Part shown: piece by piece, positions 1-10,059 of the stretch
How positions within the stretch are numbered: position 1 is the stretch's first letter
Layout of the letters: each line of letters starts with the position of its first letter
Assembly (NCBI GenBank): GCA_015501595.1
Contig: JADNRX010000234.1
Coordinates: 23,262-87,261, forward strand
DNA from: Hymenopellis radicata
Lineage: Eukaryota > Basidiomycota > Agaricomycetes > Agaricales > Physalacriaceae
Direction of reading: 5' to 3'
DNA length: 64,000 nucleotides
The notes under the pieces: generated by a model
The model's input: the letters and a program-made list of their open reading frames with translations, nothing else
Databases searched by the model: none
What the model was told of the DNA's origin: nothing
Program-made: the position numbers and the translations under genes

Positions 1-248
1 AGGAACTAGCTAAACTGTTCTTTGAACATGCGCGCAGCGGCCTCTGGGCTGATTTCGAGTCGATATGCGAGTATTTCTGCCGCCCCTCAGATTTGCTTGC
101 TAGGAGGCTTCTGTCTCGTGTTGAAAAGTCGTAGAGGCTGGAATGGGCAAATTGCTTCTCAATTTTGAACCACATCATGTACACCATCAACGTCGCCTCA
201 GAATTTTCAGACTCTCGCTTCTTCCTCATCTTCAGTACATTCGTACAC
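1..248 (+). repeat. Left arm of a 0.25 kb inverted repeat
   Basis: This stretch matches the reverse complement of 12538-12787 over its whole length with scattered mismatches and small indels. The match begins at the first base of the window, so the arm may continue beyond the edge. It contains an open stretch of about 43 codons (from base 4) beginning ELAKLFFEHARSG and ending at a stop near 133, also readable in the other arm. The protein is not recognised. The two arms are 12.3 kb apart, so this may be either a dispersed repeat in two orientations or the end of a large duplication. Confidence 0.8.
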
Positions 249-709
249 GGCCGCGTCTGAAATTGCCAGCTTCTCATCCTCGTTCACCTCGAAGATTGTT
301 TCGTCACTTCGGCGAACGTTCAAGAAGAGAAAATCTACGCGGTATCTGATCTAGAGCTGACAACGACGTCTTTCATCAGTCCTACGCTTCCTTCCGTCGT
401 TGTCAATATCATTCCGACGATGTCGCTCTGAAATGGGATGTGAATCTTGTCGACTGGTTGACTGCCCACTTTCGGCTAACCCAGTTTCGTCTGGGAGGTG
501 AAAGTCCATGCAACTTGGTGTTTCCGCAGAAACTCACCGATGCCAATACGGAGACTCTCGTAGATTTGGGATTAGCATTGGGGTAAGTCGGGTGTATCCT
601 CTATACCCCGGTTTTACTGCTAAAGCACCGCTAGATTTCTTTAACCTGTCCTACTGGAGCACTTCCAAGCGCGAGTCCTCGATCCGGATGCATTCGGTGC
701 ACAAGATAC
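249..709. other. Gene-poor stretch, nothing recognised
   Basis: Only short ORFs without family features are seen, and no splice-compatible gene model could be built. Confidence 0.5.
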
Positions 710-976
710 TACTGTACAGATTCGTTCAATTCGTCACCCCGGGTGACCTGTGACCGGGGTGACGAAATTTTGAATTCGTCGCGGCACCGAAGGTGCCGTG
801 ACCGGGAAAATTTTTCATCAATTTCATCGATTTTCGGAGCAATTTGGCTGATTTTTTGGTCATTTTCGCTTCCCGAATTCGTCAGATCGCGCTGGGACCT
901 GTGACCAGTGTGACAATTCGTCAATTTCGGGTCACCTGTGACCCGTGACTGACGAATTGAACGAATCTCTACAGTA
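710..976. mobile_element. MITE with TA target duplication
   Basis: The element is 267 bp including both TA dinucleotides. It has terminal inverted repeats of about 25 bp beginning CTGTACAGATTCGTTCAATT on the left and CTGTAGAGATTCGTTCAATT on the reverse of the right, with one mismatch. TA at 710-711 and 975-976 is the expected target duplication of Tc1/mariner-type transposition. The interior is non-coding and rich in GTGACC/GGTCAC motifs, so it can fold extensively. It needs a transposase supplied from elsewhere. Confidence 0.8.
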
Positions 977-1690
977 TCAGAACTGTTAGCAAAGTACTCC
1001 GCTTGAACACGCTCAAGGCTGTGGGCATTATTCTGGATGAGTCGGAGGACCATCACATGCCTTCGGAAATCCTTGAGGAGTACACTGGTCCTGACACTAC
1101 GGGTTGGACAGAACAGGGTTTGCGAACACTTTTATTTGACTTCGGCGGTAAATATCTTGTCGCTACAGACGGGACTGATATGCTGCTGAACGTTTAGTTT
1201 CCTTGATAAACAAACATAATGTTTCTTTCTGAATAACATTCATTTTCGAGGACATACAGTGCAACTGCAAGCGAATGATTGAGAATAGCGAATTAAAAAT
1301 AGAGATAGCGTAACGAGTTAAGGCTACAGTTTGGTTTGGAATACAATGGCGACAACAAAAACGAACAGTGTGCTTGGCTTGGGCATAATAAAGAGTGGCG
1401 ATATGCGAGGACCGGGGGTGTGGTTGGTGAGGAATCAAAGGAAGCTACGTAGGGCAGCCCTGTTGAGAAATCAGCGGCAAGGCTGAGAGTAAAGGCGACG
1501 AATGCGACAAGGCATCGTCTCCCCCACTTCAGCTCGGCACGCCTAATCCTGTCGAGAACAATCTGCTTCTCAGCATCGGTTTTGTCTGATAGCTATTCCT
1601 CTCCTACTCCGAAGGAGGCAAGGCCTCGTAGTCCGCGTATGGAGGTAAGTCTGCTGAGATGCGGCGGTCGTGGCGGCTTTCGCGCGTCTC
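977..1690. other. Gene-poor stretch, nothing recognised
   Basis: A short open frame at 1003-1197 has no recognisable family and no clear splice partners. The rest is AT-rich non-coding sequence. Confidence 0.4.
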
Positions 1691-1918
1691 TGCCGAGAAC
1701 GAGTAGCCGCCAGAGGTAAACACGTCCTCAATCAAGCTGCGCGAGGCATGCTCAAGCGACAGGTTGGAGGATGAGGGAGACGTTATAAGTGTATACTTAT
1801 TTTTGCCACAATTACAATAAGTGTGTATAACTACAACTGCATAACACTGATGAATTCTAATTTCACTATAACCTAACCCCAATGAAATGAGCAAACAGCA
1901 TACGCCTTTGAGAAACTG

Positions 1919-2460
1919 TTAAGTTTGGCATGAAACTGGAACATTATATGCGATCAGCAAAGCATCGAGCTGAGGAACGGAGAGGGTGTCCAGCAGAGCT
2001 CTTGTTGCTGGGAAAGCGGCGTGAGGAGCTGGCACAGGAGGTGCAGCTGGCAGCACAACAGGTGGGTGATTGAGAAGGGCTCCTGGCACAGGAGGGGGCG
2101 GTATGGCTGGGAGAGGGATAAGGGCGCGGGGAAGTGGGAGCGCGAAAAGGGTAATTTCGCCCATGATGGCCTGCGAGTTCAGAACCCGCAAGGCGTCCCA
2201 TGCTGCGCTTTGGTGCTGTATCAGCAACGAGCAGTGATCGAAAAGAAAATAGAAGACATACTTCTGCTCTGCCGTAAGGGAGTAATTCAGCGTCTGAACC
2301 TCGTGGCTATGAAGCCTCCACTGCGACCGGTGTTCAAAATCCAGGGCCCACTGCGGCGCACCGCCGAGGGCTGGGGGGCGGTGGCGGCAGCAATGGCCGT
2401 GGCGTTGGGGGCAGCAGCGGTAAGACCGACTGCGGCGCTGTCAGATTGGCGGTAAGAAAC
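1919..2460 (-). pseudogene. Unknown proline-rich protein, copy 1 (5' truncated)
   Basis: The family is not recognised. Read from the right, the frame runs through a helical stretch containing LIQHQSAAWDALRVLNSQ, then a proline/alanine-rich linker, then a C-terminal segment FPATRALLDTLSVPQLDALL followed by a short tail and a stop near 1920. The last segment has the leucine spacing of a small helical domain, loosely like SAP, but this is only an impression. The N-terminal exon that copy 2 has upstream is badly degraded here, so this copy is probably not functional. Confidence 0.35.
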
Positions 2461-2744
2461 CAAAGGTGTTCATCACGTGGTCCCGATTTCCGTTCGCAAA
2501 CGACCAGACACCTTGCTACCAAACAACGCGTCGGGAAACAGCTTCCGGAGTACCTTTTGAGTCAACATTAACAGCTTCGCACAATACCTATTTCAGTGTC
2601 TATGCCGAGAATGAGTAAGTATCCGGCAGAGGTAAACAGGTCCTCAATCGAGCTGCATGAAGTGACAGGTTGGAGGATGAGGAAGACATTACAAGTGTCA
2701 TATACTTGTTTTTACAATTACAACAATTACAATCTGATGAATCT

Positions 2745-3411
2745 CTACAACCGAACCCCAATAAAGTTTGCAAAAAGGACACGTCTTTGGGCGATGGATA
2801 AGCCCGGTACAAAGCCGGGAATGTTATAGGCAGTTAGCAAGCCATTGAGCTGGGCACCAGAAAGTGTGTCCAGGTTGGCTCGGGTCGCAGGAAATTTGTG
2901 TGTGCACCTAGCACTGGTGCTGGTGCTGGCAGCCCAGCAGGTGGGTGATTGAGAGGGGCTCCTGGCGCAGGAGTGGGCGGTATGACTGGGAGGGGGATCA
3001 GGGGGCGGGGAAGTGACAGTGGGAAGAGGCTGATTTGGCCGATAGTGGCCGTGGCGTTGAGTGACCGTGCGGAGAGCCAGCCGGCACTTTGATGCTGTAT
3101 CAGCAACGAGCAGGGTCAAAAACAAAAGAGAAGACGTACTTCTGCTCCGCCGTGAGGGAGTAGTTTAGTGTCGAAATTGCGTGTCTGTACTGTCTCCACC
3201 TCGAGTCATGATCAGAATCCAGGGCCCACTGCGGCGGACCGCCGAGGGCTGCGGGGGCGGGGGCGGCAGCGAGAACTGTGGCATCGGCAGCCGCTGCGGT
3301 AAGACTGGCTGCCGCCGCCGTCAAGTTGGCAGCAAAGGCGGGAAGGGAGGGGCCATTGAGAGATTGAACGAGAGATGAGAATGAACGCGAGAGATAAGGC
3401 ACAGATTCCAA
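2745..3411 (-). pseudogene. Unknown proline-rich protein, copy 2 (frameshifted)
   Basis: This is the better-preserved tandem copy. It begins in an alanine-rich region (LTAAAASLTAAAADATVLA) with the motif RQYRHAISTLNYSLTAEQKY, passes through a proline-rich linker, and ends with FPATRANLDTLSGAQLNGLL and a 28-residue tail. The linker and the C-terminal part lie in different frames, so either a small unrecognised intron or a frameshift separates them. No ATG is obvious at the N-terminus. Function is unknown. Confidence 0.35.
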
Positions 3412-3620
3412 GAACGCACTCCAACGGCGAGGCGAAGGACAAGGACGTGGTAAGAAGGTAAGAAGTTCAAATTAAAGATTCAGAAGCGAAACCGGTGTTC
3501 ATCACGTGGTCCCGACGGCAAACGACCAAACACCTTGCTGCCAAACAACGCGTCGTCGGGAAACAGCTTCTAGGTACCTTTTCAGTCAACGTCAACAGCT
3601 TCGCACAAGACCTATTTCAG

Positions 3621-4062
3621 TCTGACAGACGGTTTGCAGGTAGCTGTGCCAGTCAATACAGAGTACTGTAACCGAGTAAGATCCAGTAAAGACAGTTATA
3701 ACGTTCTTACATAGAGGGATGAACGGTAATGAACAACGGCCCTTGGGGACGCTTTCGTTAGAAAGTCCGTCTTTGTATCTGACTGTGATAACAACTATAC
3801 AGCTTTGATGGTTCCAGGATGGGTCGTTCATTCAACCGAAGAGACCGGGGCACCATGACCTGGTCAATGATTACTGTCTAAACGTTTGACCAGAACTTTC
3901 AAGCTTACTATCATCGCGAGAACAACGTTGCATGATGTCGCTAAGGAGGTCGAGTTACAAGACCAGAACATGGAAGTCTCCATTCGACAGAGACTGCGTC
4001 ACTGCGATAACCATGAGGTAAGGACCATTAAGGAATTGAACAGCACATACAATGTAGAAAAA
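3621..4062. other. Intergenic, nothing recognised
   Basis: No coding pattern on either strand. The long plus-strand ORF that starts here at 3886 is the antisense shadow of the GTPase gene to its right. Confidence 0.5.
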
Positions 4063-4884
4063 TTACACTTGGCACGCCTCGACAATATTCGTCCTAAGCT
4101 CCTCGATGCCAAAGGGCGGGACCATCTTTGCACTCGTCACGATCGGTGGGAGACACAACGGCGCTGCCTCCCAAATCTGCTTCCTCAACGACTCCACCAT
4201 GCTCTGAGCGCCCTTCAATTTCGTGAGCTCGTCGGCTTTGGTAATAACAGCCTGCATCGTATACCGCTGCTGGCCTTCAGAAGAGATAATGTTTTCGGAA
4301 AGATGCTGGAGCAGCTGGGAGTCATACTGATTAAGATCGTGCTTGCCATTAAAGGTGATGTAGATGCGGCGGAGCTGTGGCCGCGTCAGGATGTATTCCT
4401 CGAAAAGGTCTCCCCATTCGGCGCGTCCTCGTCGTCCGTAACCCGGAGCGTCCACCAAGATAAGTTTGCCGCCTTTTGGGCCAACGCGGAAGAAGTTTAG
4501 CTGACGCGTTCGTCCCTATCCAAAAGGTTAATTTCTAAAAATGGTGGGATAAGAGGAAAACGGACGGGTTTGGAACTGGTATGTAACAAATCGGTCCTTC
4601 CTAATACAGCATTGAAAAGAGATGACTTTCCCGAGTTCGCGCGCCCTTTTGGCTTTTAGAGACCGTCAGTTCTTTTACGTGGCGTACTCACCTGTAACGA
4701 TGACCTCTGGCAGATTGTTCAGCTGAGGCAACTTGCTTCCCTCTGCGTTGGAGGTGGCAGCTGCAAACTCGGCTGTGCGTGCATCCGCGAAAATAGATTC
4801 GGCCTTGTATCCTTTCGGGCAGGCGCGTACAGGTGGCGACGCGTTTGGTGCAAGACGGATCGAGCAGTTGTGGTCGCATACCAA
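4063..4884 (-). CDS. EngB/YihA-type GTPase (probably mitochondrial), start unresolved
   Basis: Three exons are read. Exon A ends at 4692, exon B covers 4645-4566 and exon C covers 4515-4063, with introns of 46 and 50 bp. They join in frame into a TrmE-Era-EngA-EngB-Septin-like G domain. The P-loop is GRANSGKSS, followed by GRTDLLHTSSKPGRT (switch I/G2), LILVDAPGYGRRGR (G3) and ITKADEL (G4). The stop after NIVEACQV matches the usual end of EngB. Bacterial EngB assists ribosome assembly and fungal homologues are presumed mitochondrial. The 5' end is uncertain: the reading frame upstream of KGYKAESIF has no ATG before a stop at about 4902. The dead copy at 14 kb has an ATG at the aligned position. 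The gene may therefore start in an unseen exon or have lost its start. Confidence 0.7.
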
Positions 4885-4929
4885 AAAAGGAGCGTGGGAG
4901 CATCGCTACTTTTGGAGTGTTCCGTCGGC

Positions 4930-5797
4930 GCGCCTCTCGCTCAATGCCTAAAAAGGATCGCTGATGTTTCAATTTGCAGCGCTAGAATTCAATCAGACCT
5001 GCTATGCCCATACTTGGAAATGGAAAGTTCGAATACTACATACTACTCGTTGAACCTGCTGCTGGCCTTTTTTTTCACCAGATCACTGCTCCTTTCTTGT
5101 GAGGAGAGGCCGGCTTAAAGCCCTTAGACTGACAAGCGCCCCTGACGGTCTTCTTTGCTTTCATACCAGCATCCGCAAACCAAGACCGCAGCTTCGATAT
5201 TCTCCAAGTCGACTGGGCTCTCACTACAAGTTCTTCTGGGCGACGTCTTGTATGAGCGATTGATCGCAGCGTCTATTTTAAGTCTGGGCCGATCGCTTCA
5301 GCTAAGGAAGGTGGTCAACGTAATTCAACGCTTTCACAGCTTGCTTGGAGCCTTCAAGACGGTGAAGTCTATCTTGGCTCAATTTTTTCTCGCAGTCCTC
5401 AGTCCTCTCGAGGGGCCAGACAATTCTAGGACCATGTGGAAACGCGGACTGAACGCGGATCTCCAACACGCCTGGTCATTATGATTCCGCAGGCTAAATC
5501 GCGCGAGTACACGCACGAGCATCGAAAGGCCGCACTACGGCGACCGACTTGGACAACTGGCACGCTACGATTCTACTGCTGCTGGCAGTACTAACGCACC
5601 CGTTGCGTAGTCCTCCACTCCCCTAAAATGGTAGGTCGGCTTTCTTGCCCCAATTCCGACCGGCTCTGCTTCCGTCCTAGGCACACCATCATACCATGGA
5701 TCATGGCGACAAAATCCGTGCCGGGTTTTCCACAGTCCTCTTGTCATCCATCTTTCCACTTAAACACGACGAGGAGACGCGTAGTCTGCTGCAGAGG
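4930..5797. other. Intergenic, nothing recognised
   Basis: Several short ORFs overlap here without family features. The segment 5696-5797 is open in frame with the hydrolase gene that follows, but the better start with a signal peptide is at 5798. Confidence 0.4.
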
Positions 5798-7344
5798 ATG
5801 TACAGCGCGCGCTTTCTTCGCCCGTCTTGCTGGGCATGGCTGGTTATCATGCTCTCGACGGCTCGGGTATCCTCCGAGAGCCTCACGGGCGACCAGTTGA
5901 ACGCTGTGAAAGACCGGTTGGCAGAAGCCGCCCAACAAAGGTGCGGGGGTCTACGCCTCAGCTCTATTCTTAACTGATCCAGTTATTATTTCCTAGCTGG
6001 GAGTTCGGCACGCGTGCACAGGCGCTGCTAGAATATGACGCGCGAACATATTCTGTGTTCTCGGGCACATCCCTACCGCCGCCCTCTACCGTTACCGACA
6101 CGACCGATGGTTTGACCGCCGTCTTTGACATGGCCGAGGCCATTGTATCGGACAGAGCGTCGTCAAACGGTAATATAAATGGCTCGCAGCCTTTAATGAA
6201 CGACGGCAGCGCTGCCGATCCGGCGTCTAACGGTGTGTCGGTCCTCCTGGCCAATTGGACTGGACAAGGAAATTTGGACTATGCTGGAGCAGCCCAAGAC
6301 CAGTTGGACTACCTGCTCAACAATGTGTCGCGCTCCAGTGATGGCGCCATTTCGCATAGGGTGTCACAAGTGCAACTTTGGTACGTCGTGAGAGTGTGTG
6401 CAAATGCCGTTACTGACAGTGATCTTTCGTGTGCGTAGGAGTGACTTTGTGTACATGGTTCCCCCATTTCTCGCGTACTATGGGGTCCTCACATCCAACG
6501 AGAGCCTTGTTTCAGAGGCTTACAACCAAATCAAGTTGTATAGAGACCATCTCAGGGACACTGATGCAAATAATCTTTGGAAACATGTCATGTTGGGACG
6601 AGGGGGCATCGACGAAGGACACTGGTCGACAGGTGTGTTTCCAACATGTTCGGTGTGCCATCACGCCCCATTGATGACGACCTGTTTGCAGGTAATGGCT
6701 GGGCGGCCGCTGGTATGCTGCGCGTCTTGGCGACGATCCAGAACTCGGAGTTTGACGGCTCGTTTTCTGACCAGAAAGACGATCTTGCCAGTTGGACGCT
6801 TGAAATTCATTCTGCCATGTACAATGTCATTGTACGTGCCTTCCATTCACGATAGACAGCGGCGTCCTAATTGCTTCTAGGATGATACCAGTATATTCCG
6901 AAACTACGCCGACAACGGGACCACCTTTTATGACAGTGCTTCGACGGCTCTCATGGCGGCCACGGTGTACAGGCTGTCCAGGTGTGGAACGATCATTCAT
7001 ACATACCCAATGCCGAGCGGAGTCGGAAGGCATTATACGCGTCGGGCACGACGTCCTCGTTTTCTCCAACTTCGACTACGTCTGGAGCATTTCCCTCATC
7101 AACGGTTCCTTCGGGTTTGCAGCACTTCACTGCTGATGGGTGGCTAACACCTGTCGTCAATCCGCATTCGTATGGAGTCGAAGGATCCGAGAGCGCTGAA
7201 GGTCAAGCCTTCGTCTTGATGATGCAAGCCGCTTATCAAGATTGGGTGGACGACGGATCCCCCGGAAACGATGGTTTACGCCTTCGCTCCTCCTCCTGGT
7301 GTACCGTCATCGCCCTTGGGCTAGTCATGGCAGCATTGCTCTGA
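5798..7344 (+). CDS. Secreted six-hairpin glycosidase, GH105/GH88-like, with one apparent frameshift
   Basis: Exons read as 5798-5940, 5997-6380, 6439-6632, 6692-6832 and 6881-7344. The start is chosen because it gives a signal peptide (CWAWLVIMLSTARVSS). The body has the pattern of (alpha/alpha)6 unsaturated uronyl hydrolases: DFVYMVPPFLAYYGV, GRGGIDEGHWSTGNGWAAAG and an HSYIPNAE region. Family enzymes cleave unsaturated uronic-acid sugars released from pectin or similar polymers. The end, SSSWCTVIALGLVMAALL after a flexible segment, looks like a GPI-anchor signal, so the protein may be held at the wall or membrane. Near 6979 the frame breaks: LSR must shift by one base to reach VWNDHSYIPNAE. 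No intron of plausible size explains this, so it is either a one-base deletion or a sequence error. Confidence 0.7.
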
Positions 7345-7585
7345 CCAAAACGATGTGCCTCTAAATGGCTTCATTGCGACCTTCTGTGTATCATTATTGC
7401 TTCATTTCTCTGTGGATTTTGGACAAAACACTTTGATCAGTCGACGTCGTCAACAGAACGTTTTGCTAACTTTACATTCTTTACAGTATTTATCTCTCGG
7501 AACACTTTATACCCGTGTAGACTTTACTAAATTATGATTATTTCGTACAACGAGGAAACGAAGTAGGCGATTATAGGCGATGAAG
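7345..7585. other. Short convergent intergenic region
   Basis: This lies between the 3' ends of two converging genes. No gene or repeat is seen. Confidence 0.6.
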
Positions 7586-9909
7586 TTACAAGATATATAG
7601 GAAGCCGACTTGACCCTCCAGAGGTTCACCAGTCTCCCTAGCGCGTTTGTTGCGATTGGAGTAGGTGATGGAAGTAACCGATAGGAGGGAGATCATCAGG
7701 ATTTGGGCACCAATTATTGCCCACATGCCAGGAATGTAGCGAGGGTAGTCTGCTTGACGGAAGCTGAGTGCACATATGAGAATAGGAACGGAATTGAGGT
7801 AGGCCGCGATAACTTACACAGTAGTTCCTAAGATACCACCGATGCCTCCGAAGGATACGAGGAGCGCGCTTGAGACGGACCGCTAAACGGCGCGTCAACA
7901 CCATGCTTGAGCTGTACCAAGTAGTAGGTAAGTACTTACTTTACTTTGACCGACGATGTTGTTGGCATTCTATGTCGAGACAGGCATCAGTCATGGCCAG
8001 AAAGAAGCGTTCAAGAACTCACATAAGCAATGATCGAGGACATGCAACCAGAAGCTCCCGCAGAGAACACGAAGATACCTAGGCGAGTTCAGTCACTTCC
8101 TTGAAGACTTCGCAGAAGCGCACCGAAGTATCTGACACCGTTCCCGTCAGCATATCCGGTAATCAGCATGCCAGTAATAGTCATGAAAGACTGTATCGCG
8201 ATAAATATAGCGCGTTGACCGCTTCTGTCTGACACCCATGCGAAGATGAAGGCACTCGATGCCTAACAGCCCCAGATATCAGTAAGCGAATCGATGGAAG
8301 GGGACTATACTGACAGCAGCGACTAAAGGAGGAGCCGACAGTAGGAGAGTTTCTGACACCGACCAGCCCATGCCGAAAAGAATGATGGGAGAGAAAAAAC
8401 CTGCGAGATGACGGGATTAGGTGATAGACATAAGAAGAGAATGAATGCACAGAAACGTACTCGCCGCGTACGCGGGCATGGTAGAAGCCATGTACATGAA
8501 ACCTTCAGAAATAGCGCTCAGGCATATTGAGAGAGAGCGAAAGCGCGTCACAAGCCCACCATGTGCCCAGAGAACCCAATCCTTTAGATGGTGAACGATC
8601 TTGCTGCGTGTTATACCGTCAGGTACAGAATCACCGCGGTCGTCTTCAACGCGACGTAGGATGATCTAAATCAGACGTGTCGGTGAATTTGAGCATCCCA
8701 TGTTTCTCACCGGAGCCGTACGGCGACATTACCTTAGTCTGTTCTTCCGTGAGGAAATTGTTCTTGTCCGGAAAGTCGGGAACAAAGAAAAAGCCTAAGA
8801 AGCTACATCCAACAGTAGCAATGCCTTCGATGATCTTTCTGGTATTCAGTGCGACGTCCTCTGACCCCATGGGAATGCGCGACTTACGAAGATCCACGAC
8901 CATCCTCTGTATCCTCCGATGCCGTCCATGAGGGTAAGAACGTAGGCTACGCTCTATTGTCAGTTTATGTCTTGACCATCAAATTGGATGTTCCCCACAG
9001 AAAACAGCGCCAAAGCCGCTTATAGCAATTGAGGCTTGGAGGAATCCTGCAATCCTGCGTTGCGCGTGAGCCAAATTCAATAGCTTCCAGCATCGAATTC
9101 ATACCTTGTCTGAACTTCTTGACGTGTGTACCTACATCATGGCAGCGCGGTATGAGTACAGTCACTGAGATGCCTAAGAGCAACATTACCAAGTCGAAAC
9201 AATATAAATTAGAGCAGGAAAAAATCCGGCCTTGTAGGATGAGGATGAGAAAAACGGGGGACCCCGGAGTGTTGGATTACTTACCTCAAAAGCTCCCAGT
9301 AACACTCTGCACCCGGCAAGGGCCTGCCAGGTTTGGCAGAAGCCCATACCAATCTCTACACAGCCCCAGCCGAAGATGTAGAAAGTAAGGCAGTTACGAG
9401 CACCGAACTTCCGCAGTACAAGGTTCGTTGGTAGTTGTCTATTGTGATGTTAGTAACAAGAATGGGTTACGGTGGAGGAGACTCGTACAAGAGGATGTAG
9501 GGAATGAAGTAGACGCAAGACACGACACTGAAACGGTTACCTTCGCCCAGGCCCTGTGAAATTTTACAATTAGGATGCAGTAACGATACCTGTCGGTTTC
9601 GAGTGGGCCTACCAGTTGATCGCCCATTCCAGCAGTCCGAGCGATTCCCATGTTGGAGCGATCGATAATGGTGACTGAGTATAGAAAACCAAGGAGTGGT
9701 AGCATTCGCCAATCGACTCGACGACTGTGAGGGAATGAGTATGATGCTTTAGCAGAACGCGACAGAAGATACCGACACTGTAGCGCGTTCTGAGACCTCT
9801 ACAGTATCCGAAGAGACTACATGGCGGATGTCTGCGCTGTTCCCGTCGGCGCGTCCTTGATCGAGAGAGAATCGCGGTCATGGATGGTGTCAGTACCGAT
9901 GGAGCTCAT
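7586..9909 (-). CDS. Major facilitator superfamily transporter, allantoate/nicotinate permease (Dal5/Tna1-like)
   Basis: An intact reading frame can be assembled across about a dozen short GT-AG introns. It starts MSSIGTDTIHDRDSLSIKDA at 9909. Family landmarks occur in order: RRVDWRMLPLLGFLYSVTII (TM1), IDRSNMGIAR, NRFSVVSCVYFIPYILL, LPTNLVLRKFGARN (loop 2-3 signature), GFFPALIYIVSTWYTRQEVQ, GFLQASIAISGFGAVF, GWSWIFKIIEGI, FVPDFPDKNNFLTEEQ, and late helices ending REAGEPLEG-like and GQVGFLYIL before the stop at 7586-7588. Members of this anion:cation symporter group move small organic acids or ureides across the plasma membrane. The substrate cannot be told from sequence. It converges with the hydrolase gene. 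No lesion was found. Confidence 0.85.
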
Positions 9910-10059
9910 GATAGCGTGAAGGGCAGAAGAGCGGAAGGGTAGACCGAACCCGGTTGACTTTACAGGATAGCATAAGTACCTTTTATATGTGCAGACTCTG
10001 CGAGTACGGAAAGCACATCAAACGGAGATACTTTGCCTAGTTGAACCCGAAAAAAACAG

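Larger units (their letters stand above)
1690..3620 (-). repeat. Tandem duplication of about 0.95 kb
   Basis: Two head-to-tail copies lie at about 1690-2600 and 2603-3620. Matching landmarks in order include GCCGAGAA.GAGTA near 1690 and 2606, a shared block near 2055 and 2935, CAGGGCCCACTGCGGCG near 2341 and 3221, and TTCATCACGTGGTCCCGA near 2469 and 3499. The unit carries an unidentified minus-strand gene (next two entries). Divergence by many substitutions and indels suggests an old duplication. Confidence 0.8.

Noticed and set aside
3886..4500. 204-codon plus-strand ORF
   Set aside because: It is the exact antisense of the EngB G domain, whose motifs and splice sites are clear on the other strand.
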